A stretch of 64,000 nt of DNA from Tuctoria greenei (Eukaryota > Streptophyta > Magnoliopsida > Poales > Poaceae). This document shows, piece by piece, positions 23,203 to 34,316 of this stretch (within the stretch, counting starts at the first letter, position 1; each line of letters begins with the position of its first letter). The notes under the pieces are model-generated. The model ran no database searches and was not told the origin of the DNA. It worked only from the letters and a program-made list of their open reading frames with translations. Made by a program: the position numbers and the translations under genes. The DNA lies in assembly GCA_036927565.1 (NCBI GenBank), contig JAYESD010000005.1, positions 98,682,301 to 98,746,300 of the forward strand. The letters are read 5' to 3'.

Positions 23203-23684
23203 CATCATAGCTTCACGCTATCTAACCTAGAAATTGCCACTCATATGCAGGATCTCTTCATCTTCAGTCCAATTCAGGTTTTGTTAGCTTTGGCAAACCC
23301 TTCGCTTATAACTGCCATTAACATGTGTGATAAGGAAGATTCACTTATTGATAAATATATGCTTGAAAGATTAAGGTCAAATCCCTATGAAAGGGTAAAA
23401 ACAAGATTTGTGATTGAAGTTGTTCGCTTCCTCGCTTGTGTGAAGCACTAAGAGAGTAGGTACTGATTTTTAGTCAATATATTTAGGCATTAAAACTGAC
23501 AAAAGAGCATCTTCCAAGGTTTTCAAATGAACAGGAAGGAAAGAAATCCTTCAAATGGATGGGAAAATCCTTCCAAGGGATCGTCAGGCTTTAATTGAGG
23601 CTTTCAACAATCCAAATGATGATCCACAGGTGTTACTTGCATCTTCAAGAGCTTGTTGTGCAGAGGTTAGGTTGACAGGAGCTT
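23203..23684 (+). pseudogene. Captured SNF2 helicase fragment, sense arm
   Basis: Plus-strand translation in pieces: QVLLALANPSLITAINMC, LIDKYMLERLRSNPYERV, KTRFVIEVVRF (23275-23440), then after a stop and frameshift ILQMDGKILPRDRQALIEAF and NNPNDDPQVLLASSRACC (23545-23660). These are the linker and first helicase-C motifs of the same CLASSY/DRD1-like SNF2 protein found in the antisense arm. It stops at 23684, where AGGCGGTT subterminal repeats begin, so it was truncated or captured at that point. It lies in the same orientation as tnp2, so a tnp2 readthrough transcript would contain this arm and then fold onto arm 1. Confidence 0.72.
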
Positions 23685-24069
23685 ATCAGCATCACAGGCG
23701 GTTCATAATGAACGAGCAGCCTATGAAAACAATGACTTTCCCTAGGCGGTTCTTCAATAAAAACCGCTTGTGATGATTGAACCAGTACATACTGTTCTTA
23801 AACAATGACTGCCCGTGAAAATCATGTATTTACCCAGGCGGTAGTTAATTAAGAACCGCCTGTGAAGTTTGTTAGAGTACAGGCGGTTCTTAATTAATAG
23901 CCGCCTGAGAAAATCATGTATTTACCCAGGCGGTTATTTTTTTAAATTTGCATGTGATGTTCTGTCATCACAGGCGGTTATTGTATCATTTGTCATCACA
24001 GTCGCATTTTTTTACGGACCGCCTGTTTTTGAAAAATTGAGGCACCTGAAAATGCTTTTTGTAGTAGTG
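23685..24069. repeat. CACTA-1 right subterminal repeats and terminal inverted repeat
   Basis: About ten AGGCGGTT / AACCGCCT units (for example 23696, 23753, 23838, 23860, 23880, 23928, 23971) in both orientations lead to GCCTGTTTTTGAAAAATTG and the terminus GCTTTTTGTAGTAGTG at 24054-24069. Confidence 0.9.
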
Positions 24070-24231
24070 AAGCCCCCTCATGTGGAAGGCGATGAATGTC
24101 ACCACCTCATTGCCACTTGGGGTGGGAAAGAACTCCACGTAGGTGAGACGGACATCGTGGGGGTCGCGTGCCAACAAGGACCCCATGCCATGGAGGGTGG
24201 TGATGCGGCTTTGGCACATGTGGGACCTCAC
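24070..24231 (-). pseudogene. Transposase_28-like (putative gypsy-type) gag fragment cut by CACTA-1
   Basis: Minus-strand frame with VRLTYVEFFPTPSGNEVV then TFIAFHMRGL, which resembles the start of the plant Transposase_28 domain (a gag-like protein of certain Gypsy elements; compare 51-52 kb and 62.5-63.2 kb). The frame is interrupted exactly at 24069/24070 by the CACTA terminus and its continuation is not in the window. Identification rests on about 30 residues. Confidence 0.5.
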
Positions 24232-25795
24232 TCATGACAACATTACGCAAAAAATCATGAGGGATTACAGAAGAAGCAGATGCGCCAACTTTTTCCTCAA
24301 CTTTGCCTCACTACTCTCTCTATGCTCTCTCGCTCTCGCAAGGAAGATCCGAAGGGACAAAAGCAGGGAGGCAGAAGGCGCAAGACAAAAGGAAGTAGTG
24401 TGCGTCGAGGGGGGGGTGGGCGGGCCATAGCTTATAAAGTTAGTGTAGTAACTGGCGTCCTGATGGAGTTAGGAGGCGAGCTGTCACCTAAGATCCCTCG
24501 TAACTTGCGTCGGTTAAAGGCCGGTGAATGACATGACTTAAAGTTGCACTATCCCCCACAATCTCCATGATCCACACGATGCGGGAGCCAAGACATGAGG
24601 TGGCCACTTATTTCCTATGACACCAGCCCAGTGGGCCGAGGTAAGTTAGGTAAGTTTTCGGCCCACTTTTTTGGGGTCCGACCAAATTCTGAGTTTGAAG
24701 GCTGGCTCGCAGGGTCCCGAGGCTGCACAGAACGATTCAAAGTGAGGGATGGATGACACGAGATGGCTTGCTAGAGGAGAACTCTGAGGAACCGAACACC
24801 CACGACATCCCTAAGTCTGTATTTGAGTCCCGGTTTGGCGACTCCACTGTAATTACTCGAAGGGTTAGCACAGAGCTGCTCGGGCCACTGTAAGGCCCAG
24901 GAACTCCGCGAGTGTCCCCAGTGGAATTCAATGCAATGTGGACACCATACTCTGACCAGGACGAATCTTCAAAATAGAATAACTGGTTCTACTTGTCCTT
25001 ACGAAATAGGGCGGCCGGGTTTTACTTGGATTTACCCAATAGACAGCTCACCGAGCTCGGGAATTCGGCCATCGAGGAAAATTCCGGACTAGCTCATCCC
25101 CTCTAAGCCACTCACGGCTCGCGAATGGAGCGTAAAGCAAATTTGCGAAAACGTTAACCCGACCCTCGCGGGAGGGCACACAAGCTACCACTCATTGCAG
25201 AGCTCGAGAGTCGTGCCAGGGCCAATGCCCTGCTGTTCTGACCCCAAACCTCATGGCAAATGTAAGCGAGCCATGAACTCATGCATTTGTCTTCTTTTCC
25301 TCAAGAGACACACTGGGCTGCACTAGCCTCCAACCGATCAAACTTCTCGGCTAGATAGACGATGCATGGCCGTACCCGACTACCGTCCTGAATGATACCG
25401 ACATCCGGACCCCAACCGTCAAGGTTGGCGATAGACGTGCCCGACCCTCGACCGCCGAGGTCGGCATCAAAGCCGCCCTAGCCCAAGCTCAGGAGCAGGG
25501 TAGTAGCTACATTCAATATAGCATAGGCAGAACAGATGCCTTTATTGACGGAGATCAAAGGCCCTGCTGACACCTGCTATGCCCCGTCTCATCCGACACT
25601 ATGGTAGGCATGCGCTGTGATACGATGCTGGTAGAAACAAGACTGGGGAAGGTACAGCGATGACTTCCACGATCCAACCTCACCCCGAGGCGCGCCGGAT
25701 GCTACGCTGTAGAGATAAGGAACCTTGTATTCCTTGCTACACTTTGAAGAGATTAGGGGTAGATATGGCGACTAGACAAGGCAAGCACCGAGCTA
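24232..25795 (+). other. Gypsy-type LTR-like, non-coding sequence
   Basis: No credible gene. GC-rich sequence with LTR character (repeated CGAGCTCGG, GACCCTCGACCGCC phrases) leads into a TATA box at 25796. Small plus ORFs near 24143-24531 are low-complexity. I could not place the LTR start. Confidence 0.45.
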
Positions 25796-25806
25796 CCTAT
25801 AAAAGG
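25796..25806 (+). promoter_or_regulatory. TATA box of a plus-oriented Gypsy-type LTR
   Basis: CCTATAAAAGG within AGCTACCTATAAAAGGAGCC is typical of grass Gypsy LTR promoters. Downstream AACAGACTCATGCACAAG and CCCTCTTTTGATCAACAAAG look like R/U5. The end of the LTR is not clear; no gag follows on plus. Confidence 0.55.
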
Positions 25807-25989
25807 AGCCAAAAGGACACCTTAGCATGAACAGACTCATGCACAAGTGACTTAGCGTGTAGACACCGATCATTTGCATCCCATGTCACATCATTTCCCT
25901 CTTTTGATCAACAAAGAGCATGATATCATCTCTATATGTTGGGCATTTGCCCAAACCAGTATAAATCTTTGTGTAGGCCACTTTGAGGA

Positions 25990-26660
25990 TGAACTTATGA
26001 TGAAATCAATACTCATCTGGAAATTATCTCTATTCTCGAACAGGAATAGCAAAGAGATGCACCCCAGAGGTTGTGCACGGCTAGGGAGAATCTCGTGGAA
26101 TGGCTGGGTTGGTTCCAGTGCGGATCAGGGAAGCTGCATCTTCTCAAACACCACTAGACTCAAGAGATTCATGGTAGCGCCACTTTCCACTAAGGTGTGA
26201 GTTACACTGATGTTGTAGATTGTTGTAGCAATGATGAGGAGAGTTGAACCTCATAGTTGGTCGAGCCGGAGAGGTCGATGTGGTCAAACGTGATGGGAAT
26301 GTTCTTACCACTTTAGCGGGCATAGAGGTGTCGCGCAAAAAGAGATGGTGTATACCTTGTGTGCCAACGCCTTAAGATGGCAGCATGAGGTCAGGGCGAA
26401 CGATCCACGGCTTATCACCGTGACTGTGAGCTCCACCTCCTGGTAGGTCAGCATGTCCTAGTCCTTAATTGCGGTAGCCTTCTTCTTGTCCGCCCCAAAG
26501 TTTTTTGCATCTCTCGCCTTGTGGCACTCTACCCAACTGTTCAGAAATCAGCACTCACGTTTATTGTGGGTGTCCGTCTTGTGAAACTCACACTACCAGG
26601 GTGGTTTGGTTTCCTTCTTAGATTGTTGCCGCGGGTTGTGTGTGACGATTGTTGACAGTC
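25990..26660 (-). pseudogene. Degenerate Gypsy gag/protease fragment, minus strand
   Basis: Read on minus, a zinc-knuckle-like block CEFHKTDTHNKREC (near 26594-26551) is followed by AKNFGADKKK, DMLTYQEVELTVTVISRG (near 26430) and ITFDHIDLSGSTNYEVQL (near 26290-26240). This is the order of a plant Gypsy gag C-terminus and aspartic-protease region. It has internal stops and no catalytic protease motif was located. Orientation is opposite to the LTR at 24.5-25.9 kb, so the two need not be one element. Confidence 0.55.
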
Positions 26661-27267
26661 CTTAAGTGTTAAATATTACGGTCAAGTAACCTTATAAGGA
26701 GTATAAAAATGAGAACACAACATAAAGGTAGAGATTAATACTAACCATTTTCACAAGTGTTAGTGTCTAATTTCATGCAGGTGAATTAAGCCCCAAAATA
26801 TCAAATATTGCAGGAACCAATCCTAAAAACTGGTTTCCAGCCAATCAGGAGCCACCACATGGCAGCACATAGATCCATGGACCCATTCTTAGGTGTATTC
26901 GAAGAAATTCAATGGCAACTAACGCGAGTATAGAACCAGGGCCCATAAGTCAGTGGCGCGGAGGAAAACGATCACAAATGGGCGAGCCTAGGGTTCAGAC
27001 GAACCAGTGGTGTGCCCAACCTAGCAAGCCCCCCACTCTCGGTCAAACGACGGGTGGTGCTCTCATGTGGCCCCCTAATGCAGTGGAGACTAATTCACGC
27101 GCTAATTCTGGCGCCAAACCGATTGGACTCGTGTATAAATAGCCCCACTTATTCTCTCACTTCATACACCACAAGTTTGAGTTAGTAGCCACTCCAAAAG
27201 TTTAGAGCTGCCCTAGAGGCTAGCCAAGTAGGAGGGTGAGGAGGAGCTAGTTGGGTAAAAAAATCCT
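26650..27267 (+). repeat. LTR-like fragment with TATA box
   Basis: Begins near TTGACAGTCCTTAAGTG and carries a TATA box TATAAATAG (27134-27142) followed by ACTTCATACACCACAAG, a typical LTR transcription start region. No protein. It ends abruptly at the truncated start of element B at about 27268. Confidence 0.45.
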
Positions 27268-27389
27268 CAAACTTTGGCTCATAAACATGATGTTATGTCT
27301 TAGCTTTCGCGTGTTTTTCCTGTTGCACGGCTTGAGACTCAGTACTGGATTCCTAAATGCCTTTTGACTAACTTGACGTATTGTGCTTC

Positions 27390-29898
27390 TATGTAGGTTA
27401 CACATTTGAGAAAGGAGAACATTTGGATTGTTGATTCAGGTTGCTCACACCACATGACTGGTAACAAAGATTGGTTCTCCTCCCTCTCTTTTGTGTCACG
27501 TGTAGAGAATGTTACTTTTGCCGATAATTCTTCAACTCCTATAATTGCTAAGGGTTCGGTTAAAGTAAATGATCCTTACACTTTGAAGAATGTGGCACTT
27601 GTTAAAAAATTGAAATACAACTTGCTTTCTATTTCACAATTACTAGATGAAAATCTGGAAATTATCTTCACTAAAAATTGCTGCAAGGTTGTAGATTAAA
27701 ACAGTGAGCTTATTTTTAACATGTCTCTGTTTGGAAGAGTTTTTAATGCTAATTTTCATATGTCATCCTCTAAGCATAGGTGTCTAGTTGCTAATGATTC
27801 AAAGGACTTATATTTTTTGCATCATAGACTTGGTCACGTAGGCTTTGATCATCTAACGTGTGTTAGTGCTCTTGATCGCATACGTGGGCTGCCTAAGCTT
27901 AAAGGGAACAAAGAAATTGTGTGCTCATCTTGTAGACATGCTAAGATGGTTGCATTTTCACACTCCTCTCACAATGACCATGACAACTGAACTGGGTCAA
28001 CTTTTGCACCTTGACACCGTAGGACCTTCACGTGTTCAATCCTTCGGAGCTAAATGGTCCAGATCCATATCCTTAGGGGGAGAGTATTTTCATCGAAGAA
28101 GATGAAGAAATGGTGCTGCTGCCCTAAAATTCAGAAGCAAATGACGGACACTGCTGATTTTGCACCACAACCAGCACCAACAACTATTGCACCTGGTACA
28201 GATCGTCCTCAAGCCACAAGTTCTTCAATCTGTGATGAACATGAAGAACAAGGAGCTTGTGAAGTGTATACTCCCCTCTGAATCATCAAAAGTCATCCTC
28301 CACAAGAAATCATTGGGAGCTTGCACGAACGAGTCACACGGTCCATGTTTTGCTATCCAAACTCTCACGCTCATTCTGCCTTTGTTGCTTCTTTTGAACC
28401 CAAAGATATATCACACGCACTGATTAATGAATCTTTGATTATTGCCACGCAAGAATAGTTAGGAAATTTTGAAAGAAATAATGTTTGGAAACTTGTACCT
28501 CCACCTCAAGGCCACACTTTAATTGGAACTAAATGGGTGTTTAAAAATAAACAAAGTGAGGATGGAATTGTGATTAGGAATAAGGCTAGGTTGGTTGCTC
28601 AAGGTTTCACACAAGTTGAAGGTCTAGATTTTGATGAAACTTTTGCTCTTGTTGCTAGATTAGAAGCCATAAGAATTTTTTAGCTCTCGCTGCATCTAAA
28701 GGTTTCAAGTTATATCAAATGGATGTTAAAAGTTCTTTTCTTAATGGCTAAATAGATGAGGAGGTTTATGTCAAGCAACCACCGGGTTTTGAAAATCCAA
28801 ATTTTCCTAATCATGTTTACAAACTATCCAAAGACTTATACGGTATCAAACAAGCCCCTAGAGCATGGTATGATAGGTTAAAAACATTCTTACTTGAAAA
28901 GGGGTTTACCATGGGTAAGGTTAATAAAACTCTTTTTGTGCTTAAGCATGGCAATGAATCATTATTCGTTCAAGTGTATGTGGATGATATTATATTTGGT
29001 TGTGCTTCTAATAATCTTGTGTCAAAATTTTCAGCTATGATGAGTTCAGAATTTGAAATGAGTATGATGGGAGAACTCACGTACTTTTTGGGGCTGCAAA
29101 TAGCGCAAACCAAGGAGGGTCTTTTCTGCATCAAACGAAGTATACGAAAGACCTTCTTAAGCGCTTCATGAACAAAAGCAAGCCTCTCCAAACACTAATG
29201 GGTACAGCAACGACACTTAAACTTGATGAAGATGGTGAACCCGTAGATCAAGAAGAATATAGAAGCATGATCGGATCACTTTTGTACCTCACGGCATCAA
29301 GACCGGAGATACAATTCAGCGCATGTATTTGTGTACGATTTCAAGCTTCCCCACGTGCTTCACATCGTCAGGCCGTCAAATGATTCTTAGGTACTTACGT
29401 GGAACTCAAGAATTTGGCATTTTGCTTCCTTCTTCCTCAACCATTACTTTGAAAGCCTATTCGCATGCTGGTTTTGGGGGTTCTAGGATTGATAGGAAAA
29501 GTACTTCGGGTGCTTGTTGTTTTCTTGGTAATTCACTTGTTGCTTGGTCATCTAGAAAAAAAAACTAAGTTGCACAACCCACAGCCGAATCTAAATATGT
29601 AGCTACTGCTAGCGCTTGCTCACAAATTCTTTGGATTGTTCAAACACTTAAGGACTATGGAGTAGATCTAGATAGTGTTCCACTGTTTTGTAATAACACT
29701 AGTGCCATTTGTATTACTAAAAACCCCGTGTAACATTCGAGAACAAAGCACATTGAAATTAGGTATCACTTTCTTTGTGATAATGTTGAAAAAGAAAACA
29801 TTGTGCTTCACCATGTAGATACCGAACAACAATTGGCTGATATTTTTACAAAACCTTTGGATTTCAGGGTTATGCATCTTCATGACTTAATTGAGGGG
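27390..29898 (+). pseudogene. pol: Element B pol remnant with integrase-core deletion
   Basis: Protease box IWIVDSGCSHHMTG (27415) and the GAG-pre-integrase HHRLGHVGF are followed by LGQLLHLDTVGPSRVQSF and then an abrupt jump near 28048. The next bases match A at about 7663, removing about 650 bp that hold the second D and the E of the integrase triad. RT is recognisable in pieces (FKLYQMDVKS near 28710, YVDDIIFG near 28980), as is RNase H (EYRSMIGSLLYL near 29260, LADIFTKPLD near 29840). Stops include 27697-27699, one near 28457 (CAA to TAG type) and others. No function possible. Confidence 0.9.
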
Positions 29899-30933
29899 GG
29901 GTTTTGAAACTTGGGAAGTCTATGTGTGAATCTGAATTTAAAATAATATGAGCATAGTATTTCATACATATATGACTTTGTGATTCCTTTTACATGCTGA
30001 AAGTTCTTACTACATTACTCATGTTATACATTTTGTAGTTTTTGCCATGACTAGTAATTGGAATAATTACTTACACCAAATCTGGTCATGATCGAACTTT
30101 CTTGCTGTTTTGAACTTGTTGCATGCTCACAAGTGCTTTTAATAATGAAAAATTAATCAATCAACTATCAACATGTTGAGCTTTTATGATCAAATAGAAA
30201 TGAGAAAAGATCAAGAGAATATGCATGCATCACGCTTCTTCTTTTGAGGTGGCTTATCTTTGCACTTAGATATGAACTTAGAAGAAGTTGTGTATGACTA
30301 AAACCATGACCTTAAGCTTCTGATTGTCAAATGACATAGGCTTGGCTTGGTTGATTAGAATAAGGTAGATGCGGCATATAATCTCTTATAAATGTTATAT
30401 GATCAGAATTTGTGCTTTAAATAATATTGAAAAATGAAAATTGCAGCAACAAGTGTCATTCTTTTGGGTTTTGAAATAGTTAAGTTTGTGAGATCATGAC
30501 TTGCTTAAATTGAAAATTACATTTGATCTCTAGCATGGCTTACACTACTTTATGTATTTTTTCATTGATGTGATAGTGTAAGTTACTTGATAGTATGACT
30601 TGGATGAGCTTTGTTTTATATGTATGTGTTACAATATGCTCATAACAATTGAAATTTATCTTTTGAACCTTGTTGAATACATTGTCAAAGGGGGAGAAAT
30701 TGATCACAAATTGCACACATTCACAAGTGTTTTGGCACGATTCTTCTCAAGGGGAGAATTTTTGTTTTTCTTCTCATTTTATTTCTGATTTACAAAGGGG
30801 GGGAAATAAGTATAAGGGGAGAAATATTTGTTTTCAAATTTTTTTCTTTATCATTTGATTGTTTTCAAAACTTTTCATAAGCCAATGTTCCGATTTTAAG
30901 TGGTGTTGCCAATTCATTCATCAAGGGGGAGAT
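29899..30933 (+). other. Element B 3' spacer with repeated polypurine tracts
   Basis: Homologous to 9528-10545 of A. AAAGGGGGAGAAA (30688), TCAAGGGGAGAA (30749), AAAGGGGGGGAAA (30795), AAGGGGAGAAA (30815) and AAGGGGGAGAT next to the LTR (30923). No supported ORF. Confidence 0.75.
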
Positions 30934-32696
30934 TGTGAGACCTATTTGTACTGAATACATTGGCTATGATGATACAGTTTTGAATTTTGCCAAAACACCT
31001 GTCTCATCAAGGTCCAACTCTAGGTCTGAGTTCCTGCAAGGTCCAACGATAGGTCCAACTTGTTTTGGGTAGCTCTGGCAACGTCTGACGTAAGGTCCGA
31101 CTTCTTTGTCTATGTTCGACTTATTTTGGTTAGGTTTGACTTGCTGTGGCTAGGTCTGACTAGCTTTGGTCAGCTCCGGTACTAGATCCGACTAGCTTTG
31201 GTAAGCTTCAGCGCTAGGTCCGACTAGCTTTGGTAAGCTCCGACGCTAGGTCCTGCTAGTTTTGGTAAGTTTCGTCTCAAGGTCCGGTTAGCTTTGGCAA
31301 GGTCCGATGCTAGATTGCAATGGTTCAGCTTTTAACTTGCAATGTTTCAAACTTGCTTTTTGGATTATGGAAAGCTTGCTTAGTATTTTTTTACTAAGTT
31401 TTTGGTGTGTGTTGGTGGTTATGGCTGATATCGTTGTGCAATGGTTTGCAACATGCTTATGTGAGGTGCTCACGTAAAGTGTTGTGGTTATCGGAACTAA
31501 TGAGAGTCTAGTCGAGGACTTGTGCTCGAAAATATTGGTTGTTTATTCATGTGCAGGTGTTGCTTGAGTTCAATACATGGCTAGTGATGGGATCCATTGA
31601 ACTATTCTTAGGGAGAAGATGATGTTCAACAACCAAGTTCGGGAGGAATTGTTGTTGAGTTGATCGGGAGGTTGCGCAGCATGTTTGAATCAAGAACAAT
31701 GCATATGAATGTATCGTAGACGTCGTTGGAAGATGTTTGCACGTGTGCAAGGAGTGCATGGACGTGGCTACATGGTTCCAAGGTGTTATGAAGAGATGTG
31801 GACGTAAAGAATTGGTCAGAAAGGTCTAACCGACTAGGTTATGGACTCAGGCTACAGCTGAGTCGGTTTTGACTCAAATATAGAAAGATTTGAGTTGGTT
31901 ATGATAGAATTTCGTGTGAGTCACAAAGTTGTGTTGTTTTTAGGAATGTGGTATATGTTCCTAAGGTGTCTGTAAGTCTTAAGATTGCTTGTATCTTCAT
32001 ATAGAAAAGTCTTGAGCAGTTATGGGAAGTTTCGGTGGAAACTGAGTAGGATACGAGTCCTAGTTTTATTTGGGTTGGCCTCATGGCTGGTTAGATAAGC
32101 CAGAAAGGACAGATCTCGCGGTGCACAGACTTTAGGCTGTTCCTCTTGTGTTCTATTGAATAAATATTGTAGTTTAATGGAAATTTTGTGCCTTGTTCGT
32201 CCAACTTGCTTCAGATAAGTTTTTCTCGTTGAGTTTCTACACAGCACTACCTTGCTTTGGTGGTTTTATCATAACTAAAGTTTTACATATCCAATTGACA
32301 TGATTCTTCTTGGCTTGTATTCAAAAATTGATTATATATCATCTGTATAAATTTCACAGTCATTGGATTTGTGGTTTCTGATTTACACGAGTTTCTTTGC
32401 TGTGTTACAGATCTGGTTTTTACTTGGTAGAACGGATTAACCTTTGTTCGATCTTTCGATCGTAACTTGAATTGTTCTCGACGGACTTTCGTTATTCTTG
32501 TTGTGACTTCTTCGTGACATGATTCTCCACAATATATACTGGTTTTGTCACAAATGATCATGTTTAGATTAGTTCACACACGATTTCTTTAACAGATCAA
32601 TTTTCTGCCAAGAGGTTTTCATTGTTTCCACTAAAAAAGTTTTAATCTACCATTCACCCCCATCTGGTAGATTTACACGTGCTCTACGATCCTACA
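30934..32696 (+). repeat. 3' LTR of element B
   Basis: Starts TGTGAGACCTATTTGTAC, ends CGATCCTACA, 1763 bp. Same repeat architecture as the LTRs of A (GGTCCGACTAGCTTTGGTAA units) but visibly more diverged than the two A LTRs are from each other. Confidence 0.9.
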
Positions 32697-33098
32697 AACG
32701 TAGAAGTGCATCGGTGTAGGGTAAGTAGATAATCTCATTTGTCTTCTTCTCATGCTTGCAATCACAGTAGGTAGATGACCATGTTCATCGTAACCGATCA
32801 GCGCAGCAGTAGCAGCAGCGCCTCCAGAGAGTCCAAATGTACGTGGAGGAACGCCGTGCGCGCCGGTGTCCTAGCACCGCGTGCGCAGCAAGGGTCTTGG
32901 CGTGAGGCCTGCAAGTTGTGGCGGCTAGGGCTATCACATGGTGGAGTCATCAGCCCCTAACCCTACCCATCGTATTTCTAGGCGTACTAATGGGCTTTTA
33001 GGTTGCAGGCGCATTAGTACCCTAATTACTAATGGATCAAATATCCATCAGCCCTTAACCCAAATTGTTATGATTGCCTCTTTGGCATATCACCAACA
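32697..33098 (-). repeat. 3' LTR of element D (outer end missing)
   Basis: Matches the right LTR from TCGGTGTAGG onward (GGCGTGAGGCCTGC, CATTAGTACCCTAATT, GCATATCACCAACA). The outer ~110 bp (TGTTGGGAAATT...) are absent; the sequence starts where element B ends. Confidence 0.88.
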
Positions 33099-34316
33099 AT
33101 CTCCCACTTGCACTAGAGACAATCATCTAGCAAAGTTTTTCGATATTCCATCCCCTTAAGTGTGTGACCCGCTAGGTTCATGTGCAGTCAATTGTGAATA
33201 GAAACCGTTTCCAACCACAAATCAGTAGAGGTACCTAGCAGGACATACTGACTTCTAAATGTATGTAAAGATCATATCGGCTGAACCTAGATACATCCAA
33301 TATGCTAATCCCTTTGGCTCACAATACCAGTCAATCTCAAGGCGGGATGTGTGCCATCCTTGTGATAGCTCGAGAATTCACTCGATGAAATAGTGGATCC
33401 ATTCCATGACTAACTTTTAGTCATTGTGATTAACCTATAATCACCTTGGCATGGCCATGCACTTTCAAATCCAATTATCTCGAGGGGCCCAGGGATATCT
33501 CTCCTGTTATTAAGGAGGGGCAAATCCCATCTTGATCCGCACACATCCTATTATATGTTTCATTATGTACCCGAAGACTACTTTTATGACTACCCAGTTA
33601 CGGAGTAGCATTTGGTAGTCTCAAAGTACACAACTACACACAGTGAGAAACAATGGTGATCTCAGGTCTAAGAATCTAGCAGGTGTATTACTCAAGACCA
33701 ACTGATGGCACATAAAAAAAATAACAAGCCGAGTATTGTCTCGGAGTGGGTCAATCCAAGACCATGTTCAGCAACGTGTGTTCACATTATTAATTTGATA
33801 TCTTCATATCTATGATCTATGAAATGTGATCACCAATTAATACATGTGCTAGTCTGTGTGACATCATTATCTTATACAATGATATAGAATAAAGATCATT
33901 TACAGTAACATTACTATTAACAAAGAGTTTCATGAACAAGTCACATACTTGATGACCAATGTAAATAATGATTACTCATATAACAATTTCTTCCATATTA
34001 CATAAACATAGCTATGACACAAGTCTCCCACTATACACTATGATCACCAGTGTAAGTATCTAATACCCATAGATCTCGTGTGTGCCTCATGCTTTGATTG
34101 AGGAAGAGGCTTCGTCAACGGATCTACAACATTCAAATCCGTGTGCACCTTTCATATTTTCACATCACCTCGGTCGATAATCTCTCGAATGAAGTGATAG
34201 CGTCATAGTATATGTTTGGATCTTTTGTGTGATCTAGGCTCCTTTTCCTGTGTGATGGCTCCACTATTGTCACAATAGAGATCTACAGAACAGGACGTGC
34301 TAGGAACAGCACTCAA
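33099..34316 (-). other. Element D polypurine tract and 3' untranslated region
   Basis: ATCTCCCACTTGCACTAGAG at 33099 is the complement of the usual copia polypurine tract AAGTGGGAGAT. The rest has no ORF worth naming. Confidence 0.7.

Larger units (their letters stand above)
22589..23684. repeat. Long inverted repeat (hairpin) of the captured helicase sequence, 11-nt loop
   Basis: Arm 1 (22589-23191) and arm 2 (23203-23684) are reverse complements along about 480 bp. The apex is GAAGCTATGATG (23180-23191) against CATCATAGCTTC (23203-23214), with an 11-nt loop. Spot checks over the whole length show long matching stretches, for example GTTGTTCGCTT, GTGTGAAGCACTAAGAGAG and TTGCCACTCATATGCAGGAT. 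Scattered mismatches show the arms have diverged. The only large asymmetry is the 128-bp MITE in arm 1. Confidence 0.93.
1..24069. mobile_element. CACTA-1: large En/Spm-type DNA transposon, right end in window, left end outside
   Basis: The right terminus reads GCTTTTTGTAGTAGTG at 24054-24069, the reverse complement of a CACTACTACAAAAAGC terminal inverted repeat. AGGCGGTT/AACCGCCT subterminal motifs lie just inside it. Internally there is a tnp2 transposase on plus (16045-22310) and a Transposase_24-like second gene on minus (1-1764). No matching left CACTA end is visible. The Transposase_28 reading frame interrupted at 24069 also does not resume anywhere to the left in the window. I therefore infer that the left end lies before position 1 and that both genes belong to one element of more than 11 kb, after subtracting nested copia A (10.1 kb) and solo LTR S1 (2.9 kb). 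The alternative is two CACTA elements fused head to head near 13.6 kb with the ends lost. Confidence 0.7.
27268..32696 (+). mobile_element. Element B: 5'-truncated copia element of the same family as A
   Basis: Homology to A starts at A position about 6208 (CCTCAAAC...TGGCTCATAAAC) and continues through protease, GAG-pre-integrase, RT, RNase H, the PPT-rich spacer and a 3' LTR. The 5' LTR, primer site, gag and most of the integrase are missing. It ends at CGATCCTACA (32696), directly followed by the partial LTR of element D, so B is inserted in that LTR. It lost its 5' half, and with it the left target duplication, by deletion. Confidence 0.9.

Noticed and set aside
22589..23684. Hairpin interpreted as a foldback DNA transposon or a MIRNA gene
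   Set aside because: The arms encode recognisable helicase blocks and the hairpin is far longer than a typical MIRNA; no terminal repeats or target duplication flank it as a unit.
25874..26200. 108-aa plus-strand ORF
   Set aside because: It overlaps the minus-strand gag/protease remnant and has no recognisable motif.
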